Shown: positions 26,613 through 35,636, counted from the stretch's first letter. The stretch is 64,000 bases of DNA from Dinoroseobacter shibae DFL 12 = DSM 16493 (GCF_000018145.1 NC_009955.1:124001-188000), one strand, 5' to 3'. Program-made: numbers and translations. Notes: generated from the letters alone by a model not told the origin.

Positions 26613-27635
26613 TCAGTCGGTATCCTTCTCCGCGTCTTCGACGTTCAAATAGCTTGCGACTAAGTCTCCAAGCTTTTCGAGACGCTCTTGGTCAATCGGC
26701 ACTCCTGCAACCTTGATTGATAGGTTTCCATCGACGGAAGTGACCGAAAGATTTCGGTTGCCCACCTTGCGCTTTACGGTGAGTTTTTGGGGCTTTGTCT
26801 TTGGTTTTGGCTTGGCTTTGTTCGTTCTCTCCAAGCTCGCTAAGGCACCCTGTAAATCGCGAAAGCTCATGTCGTAGACGTTCTTGAACGTGTTCAAGAT
26901 TTGATCCTGCGCAGCGAAAACGGACCGTGCTCGCGAGACTAGGCTCTCATGCACACCAATTTTCTTGGCGAAGGCCACAGCTGTCAGTTTCTCTTCGCCA
27001 GAAGCCAGCGTCTCATACATTTCACCAATCGAAACCAATCGCTCAAAAGGGCTGAGATTCTCGCGCTCCTCATTCTCGCGAAACCGCAGAAACAACATTT
27101 CAAACTTGCTGTTCTCAGCGTTTCGCGCGTCAGGCGGAGCAAGTATTGCACGAAGGGGTACACCGAGCTCTGACGCGGCAGCCAGTCGGCGGCGTCCTGT
27201 CAGCATCACGAATGGAACCCCCGCGATATTCGACGGGTCCAACGGATCCGGCTGCCAATCCGGATCCTCCGGCCACACTAGAATGGGCGTGTCCTGCCCG
27301 TTCGAAGCGATGCTGTTTACCAAAGACCTGAAGGCTTCCTGGGACATCCAGTCTTGTCGGCGGTCGGTTCCCATTGGATCGGAGATTTGATCTGGCGACA
27401 GGCTTATCTCATGGCGACCGTTGAGGATATCCAAACAAAGCTCGGCTCTGCTTCGCTCTACTGCAGCTTGCGACTGCGCAAGCGCTCCTGATTTCCAGGC
27501 ACTGCCGGCCCCCTTGAAAGGAGTCGAAACAGCATCACTCGATTCTGTCCTGCCTTCGGAGCCGCTCGCACGTTCCTTGTTTGTATTGAGATTGGTAGCC
27601 TTGCTGACCAGCGACCTTGGAATACTGCGTTTCAT
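26613..27635 (-). CDS. repB: Plasmid partition protein RepB (ParB family)
   Basis: A 340-residue centromere-binding protein. The ParB N-terminal box is seen as PFVMLTGRRRLAAASELGVP and the helix-turn-helix region as TAVAFAKKIGVHESLVSRAR. Its start overlaps the repA stop by 4 bp. It binds parS and works with RepA to segregate the plasmid. The coding sequence itself contains a parS-like core at 26882-26899. Confidence 0.93.
   Translation of the reverse strand: MKRSIPRSLVSKATNLNTNKERASGSEGRTESSDAVSTPFKGAGSAWKSGALAQSQAAVERSRAELCLDILNGRHEISLSPDQISDPMGTDRRQDWMSQEAFRSLVNSIASNGQDTPILVWPEDPDWQPDPLDPSNIAGVPFVMLTGRRRLAAASELGVPLRAILAPPDARNAENSKFEMLFLRFRENEERENLSPFERLVSIGEMYETLASGEEKLTAVAFAKKIGVHESLVSRARSVFAAQDQILNTFKNVYDMSFRDLQGALASLERTNKAKPKPKTKPQKLTVKRKVGNRNLSVTSVDGNLSIKVAGVPIDQERLEKLGDLVASYLNVEDAEKDTD
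26882..26899. repeat. parS-like 18-bp core inside repB
   Basis: TCTTGAACGTGTTCAAGA is an inverted repeat with 8-bp arms identical to the core of the large palindrome at 29122-29157; only the central dinucleotide differs (GT for GC). Identity of both arms in two places makes chance unlikely. It could be a second RepB-binding site. Confidence 0.75.
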
Positions 27636-28987
27636 GCTTCACCCTCGCCGTCATCTTCATAGAATTCGTCCATCCAAGTATTGGCGTAGCCACGTTCGAG
27701 TCCTGGCCAGAGTCGCGATATTATGGCGTCGTTCACGGCGTCGGCATTCGTGATGAACCGGTTGATCCCCTTGCGCTTTCCCGGCGTGTCTGGCTCGTAT
27801 TCGTATACGGACTGATAGACGTCCGAAGCGTTCGAGATCGCGTCGGAACGCAAATAAAACACGGGCAGAATCTCCGTGGGGCAATGTTCTAGCAGGTTTC
27901 CGATGTGGTTAAGATCCTGCGCATTGGACCGTTGAACGATCGTTGGCAACAGCATGTTCGCACCGGTTCCGATCTCGATCCTTTCATGGGCCAGGATGTG
28001 CTGAAGCATCCCAAGCAGGCCAGTCACAAAGGTCGACAACGTCGCAATGTCGAACCCCTTCATGGTTTGCGGTATGACCAGCGAAGTAGACGCAATCACG
28101 TTATTCAACTGGAACAGTGTGAGCGCGGGTTGATAGTCGATGATGATGACATCCAGCGTCTCCGCTAGTGCGGTGTCGAGCCGCTCCTGGTCGACCTTGC
28201 CGTCGACTACCAATTCGTTGGGTAGCGTTTTCGGTGGGTGGCCCGCTTTCCAGCGGTCGATGGCATCGCGTAGGTAGCGGTAAAAGCTCTTTCCGGCGGG
28301 GGCTTCGCGGACAAGCCGCGCAATCTGGATCTCACCCTCGGATGTTTCGCCGTGAGCTGGAAGCAGACGCAGGCCTGGCCAGGAGGTCTTGAGAAGGAAG
28401 CTATCGAGCGTTTGCGCATCGTGGTCGGTATATGGCGCGTCTTCCGACTGAAAGAGTCCAGCAAAGTCCACCATGGAGGCGGTGTTTTCGTCGGGCATTT
28501 GGGGAAGGCCCTCTCCCCCGACGAAGTAGAGCGTTATTGTACTTTGCGGGTCAGCATCCATAACACCGACACGCATGCCGTAGTGCAAGCTGAGATACTG
28601 GGCAAAATGCGCGGCGCTCAGACTTTTGGCGGTCCCGCCTTTCTGGCTTGCAAACGAGATGACGGGCAAAGGTGCGTCAGGCTTCCGCCAGGCCAGGTAG
28701 TCGTACGGCCGCTTTGCCGAGGCTGCCAGAAGGGCCCGCATGTGCATCAATTCTGAAAGCGTGAAAACACGCTCTCTTCCAACATATTCTCCTGCGGGAA
28801 AGTCATCGCTCGAATTGGCGAACTTGGTCAGATACTGAATACTCACATTGAGAAACCTAGCGCACTGGCGCATGGACCAGGTTCGCTTGATGCGCTGACG
28901 CAAGGTGAGTTCCTTGTTCACTGCCACCATCGTGCGCTCAAGCCCACGTGACAGATCCGTCAAAAACTGTTCTAAACTACCGCTCAT
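27632..28987 (-). CDS. repA: Plasmid partition ATPase RepA (ParA family)
   Basis: A 451-residue ParA-type ATPase. The deviant Walker A motif SQKGGTAKS is near residue 114, the Walker A' region GMRVGVMDADPQ near 147 and the Walker B region DVIIIDYQPAL near 280. The N-terminal extension with a helix-turn-helix (MRQCARFLNVSIQYLTKFA) is typical of RepA proteins, which also repress the repABC promoter. It is the first gene of the operon. Confidence 0.93.
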   Translation of the reverse strand: MSGSLEQFLTDLSRGLERTMVAVNKELTLRQRIKRTWSMRQCARFLNVSIQYLTKFANSSDDFPAGEYVGRERVFTLSELMHMRALLAASAKRPYDYLAWRKPDAPLPVISFASQKGGTAKSLSAAHFAQYLSLHYGMRVGVMDADPQSTITLYFVGGEGLPQMPDENTASMVDFAGLFQSEDAPYTDHDAQTLDSFLLKTSWPGLRLLPAHGETSEGEIQIARLVREAPAGKSFYRYLRDAIDRWKAGHPPKTLPNELVVDGKVDQERLDTALAETLDVIIIDYQPALTLFQLNNVIASTSLVIPQTMKGFDIATLSTFVTGLLGMLQHILAHERIEIGTGANMLLPTIVQRSNAQDLNHIGNLLEHCPTEILPVFYLRSDAISNASDVYQSVYEYEPDTPGKRKGINRFITNADAVNDAIISRLWPGLERGYANTWMDEFYEDDGEGEA

Positions 28988-29121
28988 TTATAAGCCCTGA
29001 CTTCGGTTGGGTCCGAGTTCGACTCGATTCTGCTTCAATGGTAGCACGGTTCTGAGTAAAAGATAAAGATACCACGCGCCTATAGGTTTCAGGCGCTTAT
29101 TTTGAGGCTCAGTGGCTCCAG

Positions 29122-29157
29122 AAACTCCAATCTTGAACGCGTTCAAGATTGGAGTTT
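29122..29157. repeat. 36-bp perfect palindrome, probable parS/RepB anchor site
   Basis: The left arm AAACTCCAATCTTGAAC is followed by GC and the exact reverse complement. It lies about 135 bp upstream of the repA start. Rhodobacterales repABC plasmids carry such group-specific palindromes as partition sites. Its core recurs inside repB, which supports recognition by this plasmid's own RepB. Confidence 0.88.
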
Positions 29158-29766
29158 AAGTCGGCTGGCCAGAGCGAAGCCGATCAACCATGCATGTTTC
29201 ACGCCGCGTCTTTCGGACCCCAGGAGATGACCGTCCTAGTTGGTGGCTTTGCCCATGTTTGCGTTGAAGCCGTGATCACAGATGCTCACCGTGAAGTAGC
29301 CAGCGCCGGTCTCCCCTTTCTGAATCTTCTAGATGCCGCCGCACTCGGTCAGCTTGCCTCACGGGGAGCGTCCGGCGACGCGTTGCGCGAAGGCCGTGCT
29401 GTTCGACCTCGCGACGGGTTCGATGGTAATTTCCAGGTCGGAGGTCAAGATGGAGATTGAGCCGAAGCTTTTGGCGGTTTCATTGTCGGCGCTTATGAAA
29501 CTGATGCAGCCCGAAGGGTAGCTGCGCGGTTGACCAAGGCCTGACCACGCTGGATGCGAAGCGCCGCATAGAAGGGTAGGGGAGGAAGATGGGCCACAGC
29601 CGTTGTAGACGGGGCGGCCGCTGCGATGTGCATTCCATGCAACCGGTACGCACCGGGAGACCTGCGGGGACCGGAAAAAATGCCACAGGGAAATGCGCGG
29701 CGTACTTAAAACTGAACAAAACAAGTAGACCCCTTACTCTCGTGCACGCGCGCAACAAGCGTTGCG
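29158..29766 (-). pseudogene. Noncoding region with possible remains of a DUF736-type gene
   Basis: No intact gene. On the minus strand between about 29510 and 29200, fragments such as FGSISILTSDLEITIEPVA and, after two stops, KGETGAGYFTVSICDHGFNAN read like a decayed DUF736-family protein, a family often found on plasmids beside replication genes. Stops interrupt every frame. The family call is tentative. Confidence 0.3.
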
Positions 29767-30939
29767 CTATAGTGCTCTCAACAGCCCGATCCCTTGCTCA
29801 AGAGGCATTGCACGAACGCCTTCGGCCACGGGGACGTCATGCTCTCCGGCGTAGATCAACAGCTTCCGGCTGGCCTTGATGTCTTCCGCGCCCACATAGA
29901 ACCCGCGCGAGACCTTTGGCGCAGTCGTGCGCTTGATCTCAACGGCCCAGATGTCGCCCCCAGGCAGGCGAAGGACCAAGTCAAGTTCAGCTCCGGCAGA
30001 AGTGCGATAGAAGAATGGTTCGGTGCCGGTTGGTGCAGCGGCAAGAAGGGCCTCGATACAGAACCCCTCCCAACTGCCGCCAACGACAGGGTGCCCGAGC
30101 AAGCCCTCGATTGTCCCAATGCTTAACAGGGCATGCACGACCCCGCTGTCGCGGACATAAACCTTTGGCGATTTCACCAAACGCTTGCCGACATTCTCAT
30201 GCCAGGGCTGCAGTCGCCGCACCAGCATGAGATCAACGAGCAGATCGAGGTAGCGTCCAATCGTTTGGCCGGAGACGCCCAGCCCCTCGGCGAGGGCTGC
30301 AGCGTTCAATAGACCACCTTGCACATGCGCAAGCATTGTCCAGAAGCGCCGCAAGGTTGCGGCTGGAATACGCGGTCCGAGGGCAGGGATGTCACGTTCC
30401 AAATATGTACGCAGAAAATCCAGACGCCAATCCATGCTGGCTTGATCGCTTGAAGCCATGAAGCTGTCAGGAAAGCCACCACGCAGCCAGAGCGCATTCA
30501 ACTGATCAGCCCCCACCTCGGTAAGCTGTAGAGGGGGCATTTCGATATACCTGACACGTCCAGCAAGGGATTCTGCCGACTGTTGGAGTAGGACGTTGGA
30601 GGCTGATCCCAAGAGCAGAAACTGGCCCGCTCGAAAACCGGCCCGCCTGCGCTGGTCGATCTGACCACGCAGGCTCTTGAACAGGCCAGGCATCTGCTGC
30701 ACCTCATCGAGGATGACGAGTTTTCCCGCCTGTTCATCCAGATATAGATCCGGTTCGGTCAGGATCTGCCTGTCCGCATCTCGTTCTAGATCAAGGTATA
30801 CCGATGGTTGCTCCGAAGCGATGTCTAGAGCGAGCGTGGTTTTCCCAACCTGCCGGGGGCCGAGGAGGACAACAGCAGCTTGGCTCTCGAGCGCGGATTG
30901 CACAAAGTGATGAGTTTGGCGCTTATACATACCTTGCAA
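29767..30939 (-). CDS. AAA ATPase with DUF4143 domain
   Basis: A 390-residue protein of the AAA_14/DUF4143 class. Walker A is LLGPRQVGKTTLALDIA near residue 26 and Walker B is KLVILDEVQQMP near 73. The conserved YLERDIPALGPRIP and the C-terminal PD-(D/E)XK-like strand region AELDLVLRLPGGDIWAVEIK are visible. Members are widespread on mobile DNA and poorly characterised; roles in DNA damage or as toxin-like nucleases have been proposed. The start may be Met1 or Met4. No obvious partner gene is adjacent. Confidence 0.85.
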   Translation of the reverse strand: MQGMYKRQTHHFVQSALESQAAVVLLGPRQVGKTTLALDIASEQPSVYLDLERDADRQILTEPDLYLDEQAGKLVILDEVQQMPGLFKSLRGQIDQRRRAGFRAGQFLLLGSASNVLLQQSAESLAGRVRYIEMPPLQLTEVGADQLNALWLRGGFPDSFMASSDQASMDWRLDFLRTYLERDIPALGPRIPAATLRRFWTMLAHVQGGLLNAAALAEGLGVSGQTIGRYLDLLVDLMLVRRLQPWHENVGKRLVKSPKVYVRDSGVVHALLSIGTIEGLLGHPVVGGSWEGFCIEALLAAAPTGTEPFFYRTSAGAELDLVLRLPGGDIWAVEIKRTTAPKVSRGFYVGAEDIKASRKLLIYAGEHDVPVAEGVRAMPLEQGIGLLRAL

Positions 30940-31049
30940 TTACTCCACACGATGGAAGATTTGCAAGGATAAACTGCTTAGCGGATAAAGTTGCCACTCT
31001 ATTGGAGATGTCGCCTGATGTGACGAACAGGCTTAGCGTCAAAACTCAC

Positions 31050-31934
31050 TCATAGTATCCCAAGCCGCTTCGCCCGCTCCAGCAACATCTTCACTGATGA
31101 TGGCTGCCAGCTTGTCCGGCCGCGGGGTGTGCGCTCACGCATGTTCTCCAAGCGGGCGCAGATGGCCTGAAGCGTAATGTCGGGATCGGCGCCCTTGATA
31201 CCCGCGACGATGGCGGGCAGGCGATCATCTCGCGCACGCGGGCCCGCGCGATCAAGCACGGTCGCGGGGAGGAACCCATCGCGGACGTAGGCGTTCACAG
31301 CGCGCAGCAGACGGCTTTGCGTCCAGCGCCGGGCCTCGGGTAGGGGGCCGTTGATGATGCGCACCACATCTTCCCAAGCCAGATCGGGGCGCAGCCGACG
31401 CACATGGGGCACCCAGTCCTGCGCAGTTTCATTCAGGCGTTCCATATATCCGTCCTGTCGCGCCAGTCGGACCTTGCGTAGCGCAGCCGGATCCCGGGCG
31501 CGCAGGCCAGGGTTTCCGCCGACCCGCCCCTTTGTTCGTGCGCTGGCAAGCCCAGCCTTGGTCCGTTCACGGATCAGGGCGCGCTCGAACTCGGCTGCTG
31601 CACCCAGAACCTGCAGCGTGAACTTGCCCTGCGGGGATCCGGTGTCGATCGGGTCCTGAATCGAGCGGAAGAAGGCGCCCTTTGCTTCCAGCCGTTCGAT
31701 CACCTCCAGCAAATGCGACAGCGACCGCGCCAGCCGGTCGATGCGCACCACCACCAGCGTATCGCCCTTGCCGATCCGTTCCAGCACCCGCGCCAGCACA
31801 GGCCGCGCACGATCACCGCCAGAAGCCTGTTCCTCATGGATTTCGACACAGCCCGCTGATTTCAGCGCCTGCGACTGGGGCAGGGGGGTCTGATCCTCGG
31901 TCGATACTCGCGCATAGCCTATCAACGGCATCAA
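31050..31934 (-). CDS. Serine recombinase (resolvase/invertase family)
   Basis: A 294-residue recombinase. The catalytic serine is in IGYARVSTEDQ near residue 11, and the conserved arginines are in VVVRIDRLARSLSHLLEVI and FERALIRERTKAGLASA. The C-terminal part after residue 150 is longer than in Tn3 resolvases and contains a region that may bind DNA (PRGRTSWQPSSVKMLLERA). It may resolve plasmid multimers or an associated transposon; no transposase gene adjoins it. Confidence 0.9.
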   Translation of the reverse strand: MMPLIGYARVSTEDQTPLPQSQALKSAGCVEIHEEQASGGDRARPVLARVLERIGKGDTLVVVRIDRLARSLSHLLEVIERLEAKGAFFRSIQDPIDTGSPQGKFTLQVLGAAAEFERALIRERTKAGLASARTKGRVGGNPGLRARDPAALRKVRLARQDGYMERLNETAQDWVPHVRRLRPDLAWEDVVRIINGPLPEARRWTQSRLLRAVNAYVRDGFLPATVLDRAGPRARDDRLPAIVAGIKGADPDITLQAICARLENMRERTPRGRTSWQPSSVKMLLERAKRLGIL

Positions 31935-32051
31935 ATCCTGCCTTTTGCAGTTAAGGATACGGCTAATAAACGACCGATTAGTACTAAGTGAAGGAGCCGC
32001 TCTTGCCTCTTGGCAAACTTTGCCATAAGTTTGGTTTGAAAGGAGATCAGC

Positions 32052-32297
32052 ATGGGCACCATGAATATTTCTTTGCCGGACCCGATGAAGAGCTGGGTCG
32101 AAGAACAGGCAAAATCAGGTCGGTATGCCAATTCCAGCGACTACGTTCGCGACCTGATCCGGCGTGATCGGGACCGTCGTGAAGCCATTGCTGAAATTCA
32201 ATCCGCTGTCGACGTGGGCCTCGCAAGCGGGCCGGCGGTCCCGCTTGATCGCAGTACGTTCAAGTCCCGGATGCGCGCCAAATATGCCGGAGAATAG
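32052..32297 (+). CDS. parD: ParD-family antitoxin (ribbon-helix-helix)
   Basis: An 81-residue antitoxin. The N-terminal strand MGTMNISLPDPMKSWVEEQA and YANSSDYVRDLIRRDR form a ribbon-helix-helix fold, and the C-terminal part would wrap the toxin. A GGAGATCAGC sequence precedes the ATG. It overlaps the parE start by 14 bp, the normal antitoxin-toxin coupling. Confidence 0.9.
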   Translation: MGTMNISLPDPMKSWVEEQAKSGRYANSSDYVRDLIRRDRDRREAIAEIQSAVDVGLASGPAVPLDRSTFKSRMRAKYAGE

Positions 32298-32592
32298 TCG
32301 TTGGGTCATTAGACCCGCGGCTGAAAAGGACCTGTCCGACATCTGGCACTACGGCGCAGACAACTGGGGCATTGAGCAAGCAGATCACTATTCGGATAGT
32401 CTATTTGCACTCTTCGACCTGCTTGCTGACTTTCCAGAGATGGCGCGTGAGCGCAGCGAGTTCACACCCCCGGTACGTATCCATCCTAGTGGAGCGCATC
32501 TGGTAATCTATCGTGTGGAAGGGCAGGGGGTTGCGATCATCCGCATATTGCATGTCCATCGGAACCTCACGGCCTATCTGCTCGACGGTTGA
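32284..32592 (+). CDS. parE: ParE-family toxin
   Basis: A 102-residue RelE/ParE-fold toxin. I place the start at the ATG at 32284 inside the end of parD; this gives MPENSRWVIRPAAEKDLSDI, the usual ParE opening. The core VRIHPSGAHLVIYRVEG and VAIIRILHVHRN strands are visible. ParE toxins usually inhibit DNA gyrase. It is likely a plasmid-stabilising module. Confidence 0.9.
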   Translation: MPENSRWVIRPAAEKDLSDIWHYGADNWGIEQADHYSDSLFALFDLLADFPEMARERSEFTPPVRIHPSGAHLVIYRVEGQGVAIIRILHVHRNLTAYLLDG

Positions 32593-32595
32593 CCG

Positions 32596-33705
32596 TCACA
32601 ATCCCGCAGCCTTGGTCAGGTTCACCCGGAACCGGTCCCTGCGGCGCTGATAGCGGCGGGTCATTTCGGCTGAGGCATGGCCAAGCTGCTTCTGAACGTA
32701 ACGTTCGTCGACCTCGGCAGAACTGGCCAGACCGGCTCGCAGACTGTGACCCGAAAACAGCGCCAGTCGGTCCTTTTCGGGCAGCTCTGATCGAATGCCA
32801 GCGTCGCGGATGGTACGCTTGATCAGCCGGGCGACGTGTTTGTCGTTTAGCCGTGCTTCCAGCGCCCGTTTGCCATCCCGCGAGGTGCCCACAAAGACTG
32901 GGCCAAAGTCGATCCTTGCAAAGTGCAGCCACTGCTCCAATGCGTGCACCGGGCAGGTCCGATCTTTGGAGCCGCGAGCAATCTCGACCTCGCGCCAACC
33001 GGTCTTGCCGCGCAGCGTCAGGATGGCGCCGGCCTCAAGGATATTGACCCAGCCGCCGCTATCGGGCGTATCATCCTTGCCGTGATCGAGACTGACGATT
33101 TCAGAGCGGCGCAAGCCTCCGGCAAAACCTATCAGCAGGATCGCCCGGTCACGTAACCCGCGCAGGTCGAAGGACAGGGTGGCGACCATGGCGAGAATGT
33201 CCTCGGCCAGGATCGCCTCTTTCTGGACCGGCGGGCGCGCATGTTTGCGCTTGATGCCTGCCAGTACCGTAGCGATGTGACGGTTCTTGCGATCAAGCGT
33301 AGAGCCGCGCTGTGCAAAGTTCCACGCCATGCCAGACAGACGTCGCTCGATGGATGAGACGGAGAGGGCAGGGGAGGCACCAGTAGCCGATGCCAGATCG
33401 GCAAGATAGAGCCCGATCAATTCGGGCGACGGCGGCAGGGCCTCCGCGCCCTTCATCCGGCACCAGCGTGTAAAATGCGCCCAGTCTTTCGCATAGGCTT
33501 TGAGCGTGTTCTCGGAGGCGGCGGCACGGGCGTAATCGCGTGCCGTCTCGACCAGCCTGTCAAGGCTGCCGGAGCCCGCTACAAAGGAGGGAAGGCTCAG
33601 GGCCTCGCTGGGCGGCGTATTGCTCTTGTTGCCCTCACTGCCGGAGGACCCGATTGGTGCGTTTGCACTCGATTTCCCGCTATTTTTTGCCATGCTGCTG
33701 AGCAT
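32596..33705 (-). CDS. Tyrosine site-specific recombinase/integrase
   Basis: A 369-residue phage-type integrase. The SAM-like core-binding domain covers roughly residues 55-160 (ENTLKAYAKDWAHFTRWC). The catalytic residues are R in GFAGGLRRSEIVSL, H-x-x-R in FSGHSLRAGLA, H in LGHASAEMTRRY and the final Tyr. It is convergent with parE, and its 5' side faces a TGTCC inverted repeat. Start is Met1 at 33705 or Met5. Confidence 0.9.
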   Translation of the reverse strand: MLSSMAKNSGKSSANAPIGSSGSEGNKSNTPPSEALSLPSFVAGSGSLDRLVETARDYARAAASENTLKAYAKDWAHFTRWCRMKGAEALPPSPELIGLYLADLASATGASPALSVSSIERRLSGMAWNFAQRGSTLDRKNRHIATVLAGIKRKHARPPVQKEAILAEDILAMVATLSFDLRGLRDRAILLIGFAGGLRRSEIVSLDHGKDDTPDSGGWVNILEAGAILTLRGKTGWREVEIARGSKDRTCPVHALEQWLHFARIDFGPVFVGTSRDGKRALEARLNDKHVARLIKRTIRDAGIRSELPEKDRLALFSGHSLRAGLASSAEVDERYVQKQLGHASAEMTRRYQRRRDRFRVNLTKAAGL

Positions 33706-33714
33706 ATATAATCA

Positions 33715-33741
33715 TGTCCGATAATGCAAACTTATTGGACA
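33715..33741. repeat. 10-7-10 inverted repeat beside the integrase, possible recombination or operator site
   Basis: TGTCCGATAA, a 7-bp spacer TGCAAAC and TTATTGGACA form arms matching at 9 of 10 positions. The half-site resembles those bound by Tn3/gamma-delta-type resolvases, and the overall layout also suits a tyrosine recombinase core site. It lies 10 bp upstream of the integrase start. Confidence 0.5.
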
Positions 33742-33818
33742 TAGCGGAGAGCGGCAAGTCGGGGCGGTTAGATCGCTATTTTCTGGCAGAAAGCGCCGCG
33801 ATGGTGTAGGCTTCAGAC

Positions 33819-34703
33819 ATGACTTTTACCCGGCCAGATCATATCAGCGACCGCGACACGTTACCCCGGATGCCCGCCTGGGTCACCTCTGCACGCGCTG
33901 AAACCCTTGAAGATGTTGCGTTTTTGTCGGGTGCCGCACTGAGCCAACTGCATCTAGTGTTGGGATACAAGGAGGTGCCCCAACCCTTGTTGCGGGATCG
34001 GCTGGTGCTGCGTGCGGCTGAGGCTTGTGTCGCGTTTTCGGGGCGCCCGGAGCGGGTAGGGGAGCTGCGCGACGCCGTATACCTTCTGCGCCCCGGCGAT
34101 CTGCCCGGGCCGGCCGGTGAAACTTATCTTGCTTGGCAGCGCGCGGCGGAGCGACCGGTGTCGATCAAGGTTCTCGATCGGGCCTTGCCGACCATCGAGC
34201 CGGGCCAGATTGCGACATGGCTCGATGCTGGGAAAGGCGCGCCAGTGACCCGGGCTGTGATGGTGCTCGAGGCGGTGCTGCGCGAGGCGCCGCGCGAAGA
34301 CCTCGCAGCGCTGATCCTCGCGGATGCCGCCCTCGCTCTGGCAATCGGCTGGGATCATCTCGTGCCGATGCTGGCCCCAGGCCTGAAACGCGCCGACCTG
34401 CGCAAGCAAGGCGGCGACTTGCGTCTGGCCTGTCATCGCGCACTCATCTCTTCGGTGATCGAGGCCGTTCGGCAGGCCGCGGACCTCGCGCGTCGGGCGG
34501 CGCAACTCAAGGCAGTCGCACCCAAGCTTCGGGCAAAAGGGGCGGGCGATGCGGTCGAGATGTTCCTGACCCGCGATGCAGTGGCGCCCTCGGCGCTACC
34601 CCTGCCGGATCGCGCCGCGCGGCGGCTCTGCGACCGGCTGGTCGACCTCGGTGCGGTGCGCGAGCTGACCGGGCGCGACACTTTCCGGCTCTACGGGGTG
34701 TAG
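33819..34703 (+). CDS. DUF1403 family protein
   Basis: A 294-residue, mainly helical, alanine- and leucine-rich protein (LEDVAFLSGAALSQLHLVLG). The C-terminal 60 residues (RAARRLCDRLVDLGAVRELTG to RLYGV) look like a winged-helix ending. It is followed after 2 bp by an ScpB gene. DUF1403 is found mostly in alphaproteobacteria and its function is not known to me. The tight pairing with ScpB suggests a role in chromosome or plasmid organisation (inference). Confidence 0.75.
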   Translation: MTFTRPDHISDRDTLPRMPAWVTSARAETLEDVAFLSGAALSQLHLVLGYKEVPQPLLRDRLVLRAAEACVAFSGRPERVGELRDAVYLLRPGDLPGPAGETYLAWQRAAERPVSIKVLDRALPTIEPGQIATWLDAGKGAPVTRAVMVLEAVLREAPREDLAALILADAALALAIGWDHLVPMLAPGLKRADLRKQGGDLRLACHRALISSVIEAVRQAADLARRAAQLKAVAPKLRAKGAGDAVEMFLTRDAVAPSALPLPDRAARRLCDRLVDLGAVRELTGRDTFRLYGV

Positions 34704-34705
34704 CG

Positions 34706-35323
34706 ATGGCGAAGGATCGCTCAGACCCCGAACTGGATCGCGAGTTGCCCGATCTGCCGCCTGAGCTGCGCTGGCGGGAATGGATACGCCGGATCGAGGC
34801 TGTGCTGTTTGCCTCCGCCTCGCCAGTCCCGCGCCAAGACCTCGCCCGCATCGTGGGGCAGGGCGCCTCAGTCGATCTGCTGGTCGAGGACCTTGCCGCC
34901 GATCTGGATGGGCGGGCCTTCGAGATTGCCCAGGTCGCCGGCGGCTGGATGTTCCGGACGCGGGCGGCCTATGCGCCCGCGATCCGGGCGGCGGCGGATA
35001 TCGGGGATCAGTTTCTGGATCTGAGCGAGTTCGACACCGCGGTCCTAGCCGCTATCGCCTATCACCAGCCGATCACGCGCGACGGGCTCAAGGACATCTT
35101 CGGCAAGGAGATCAGCCGCGAGCTTATCGGGCGCTTGCATGCGCAGGGTTTGATCGGGACCGGACCGCGATCGCCGCGACGTGGCGCGCCCTATACATTT
35201 GTGACGACGGAGCGGTTCTTGGCGGTGTTTGGGGTGGAGAGCCTGCAGGACCTGCCCGATCGGGAGGGGCTGGAGGATGCGGGGCTGGGTCATCAAAAAG
35301 CTGAATCGGTCAGGGTGGATTGA
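34706..35323 (+). CDS. ScpB-like segregation and condensation protein
   Basis: A 205-residue protein with two winged-helix domains: LRWREWIRRIEAVLFASASP opens the first, and EFDTAVLAAIAYHQPITRDGL and YTFVTTERFLAVFGV mark the second. ScpB normally joins ScpA and SMC to compact DNA. I place the start at the ATG at 34706, 2 bp after the DUF1403 stop. No ScpA or SMC gene is present nearby, so this is a plasmid-borne ScpB paired with DUF1403 instead. Confidence 0.85.
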   Translation: MAKDRSDPELDRELPDLPPELRWREWIRRIEAVLFASASPVPRQDLARIVGQGASVDLLVEDLAADLDGRAFEIAQVAGGWMFRTRAAYAPAIRAAADIGDQFLDLSEFDTAVLAAIAYHQPITRDGLKDIFGKEISRELIGRLHAQGLIGTGPRSPRRGAPYTFVTTERFLAVFGVESLQDLPDREGLEDAGLGHQKAESVRVD

Positions 35324-35372
35324 TTCAGATTTGTCATTGGACGGATGAGGCCCAACAGGCGAGACTCTGGCC

Positions 35373-35636
35373 ATGCAAAGCGGCGCATACGACCCTGTCG
35401 ATCTCGAACGCATCGATCCGGCCCGGAACATGGCGCGGTTCTATCGGTTGTCTGTGCAGCCCACCTTGTTCGGGGAACAATCGGTCATCCGGAGTTGGGG
35501 ACGCATCGGGACACAGGGCCGCAGCATGATGGTCACTTATGCATCGGAAGGCGACGCTGTCAAAGCCTGCAAGAAGCTTTTGTGCAGCAAGGTGGCAAGG
35601 GGGTATCTTTGCCTGAACGATGTCGAGAAATCGTGA
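35373..35636 (+). CDS. WGR-domain protein
   Basis: An 87-residue protein consisting almost entirely of a WGR domain; the eponymous motif is in SVIRSWGRIGTQGR near residues 38-51. WGR domains bind nucleic acid in PARPs and are found alone on bacterial plasmids. Its stop lies in an inverted repeat that precedes the Fic gene. Confidence 0.88.
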   Translation: MQSGAYDPVDLERIDPARNMARFYRLSVQPTLFGEQSVIRSWGRIGTQGRSMMVTYASEGDAVKACKKLLCSKVARGYLCLNDVEKS

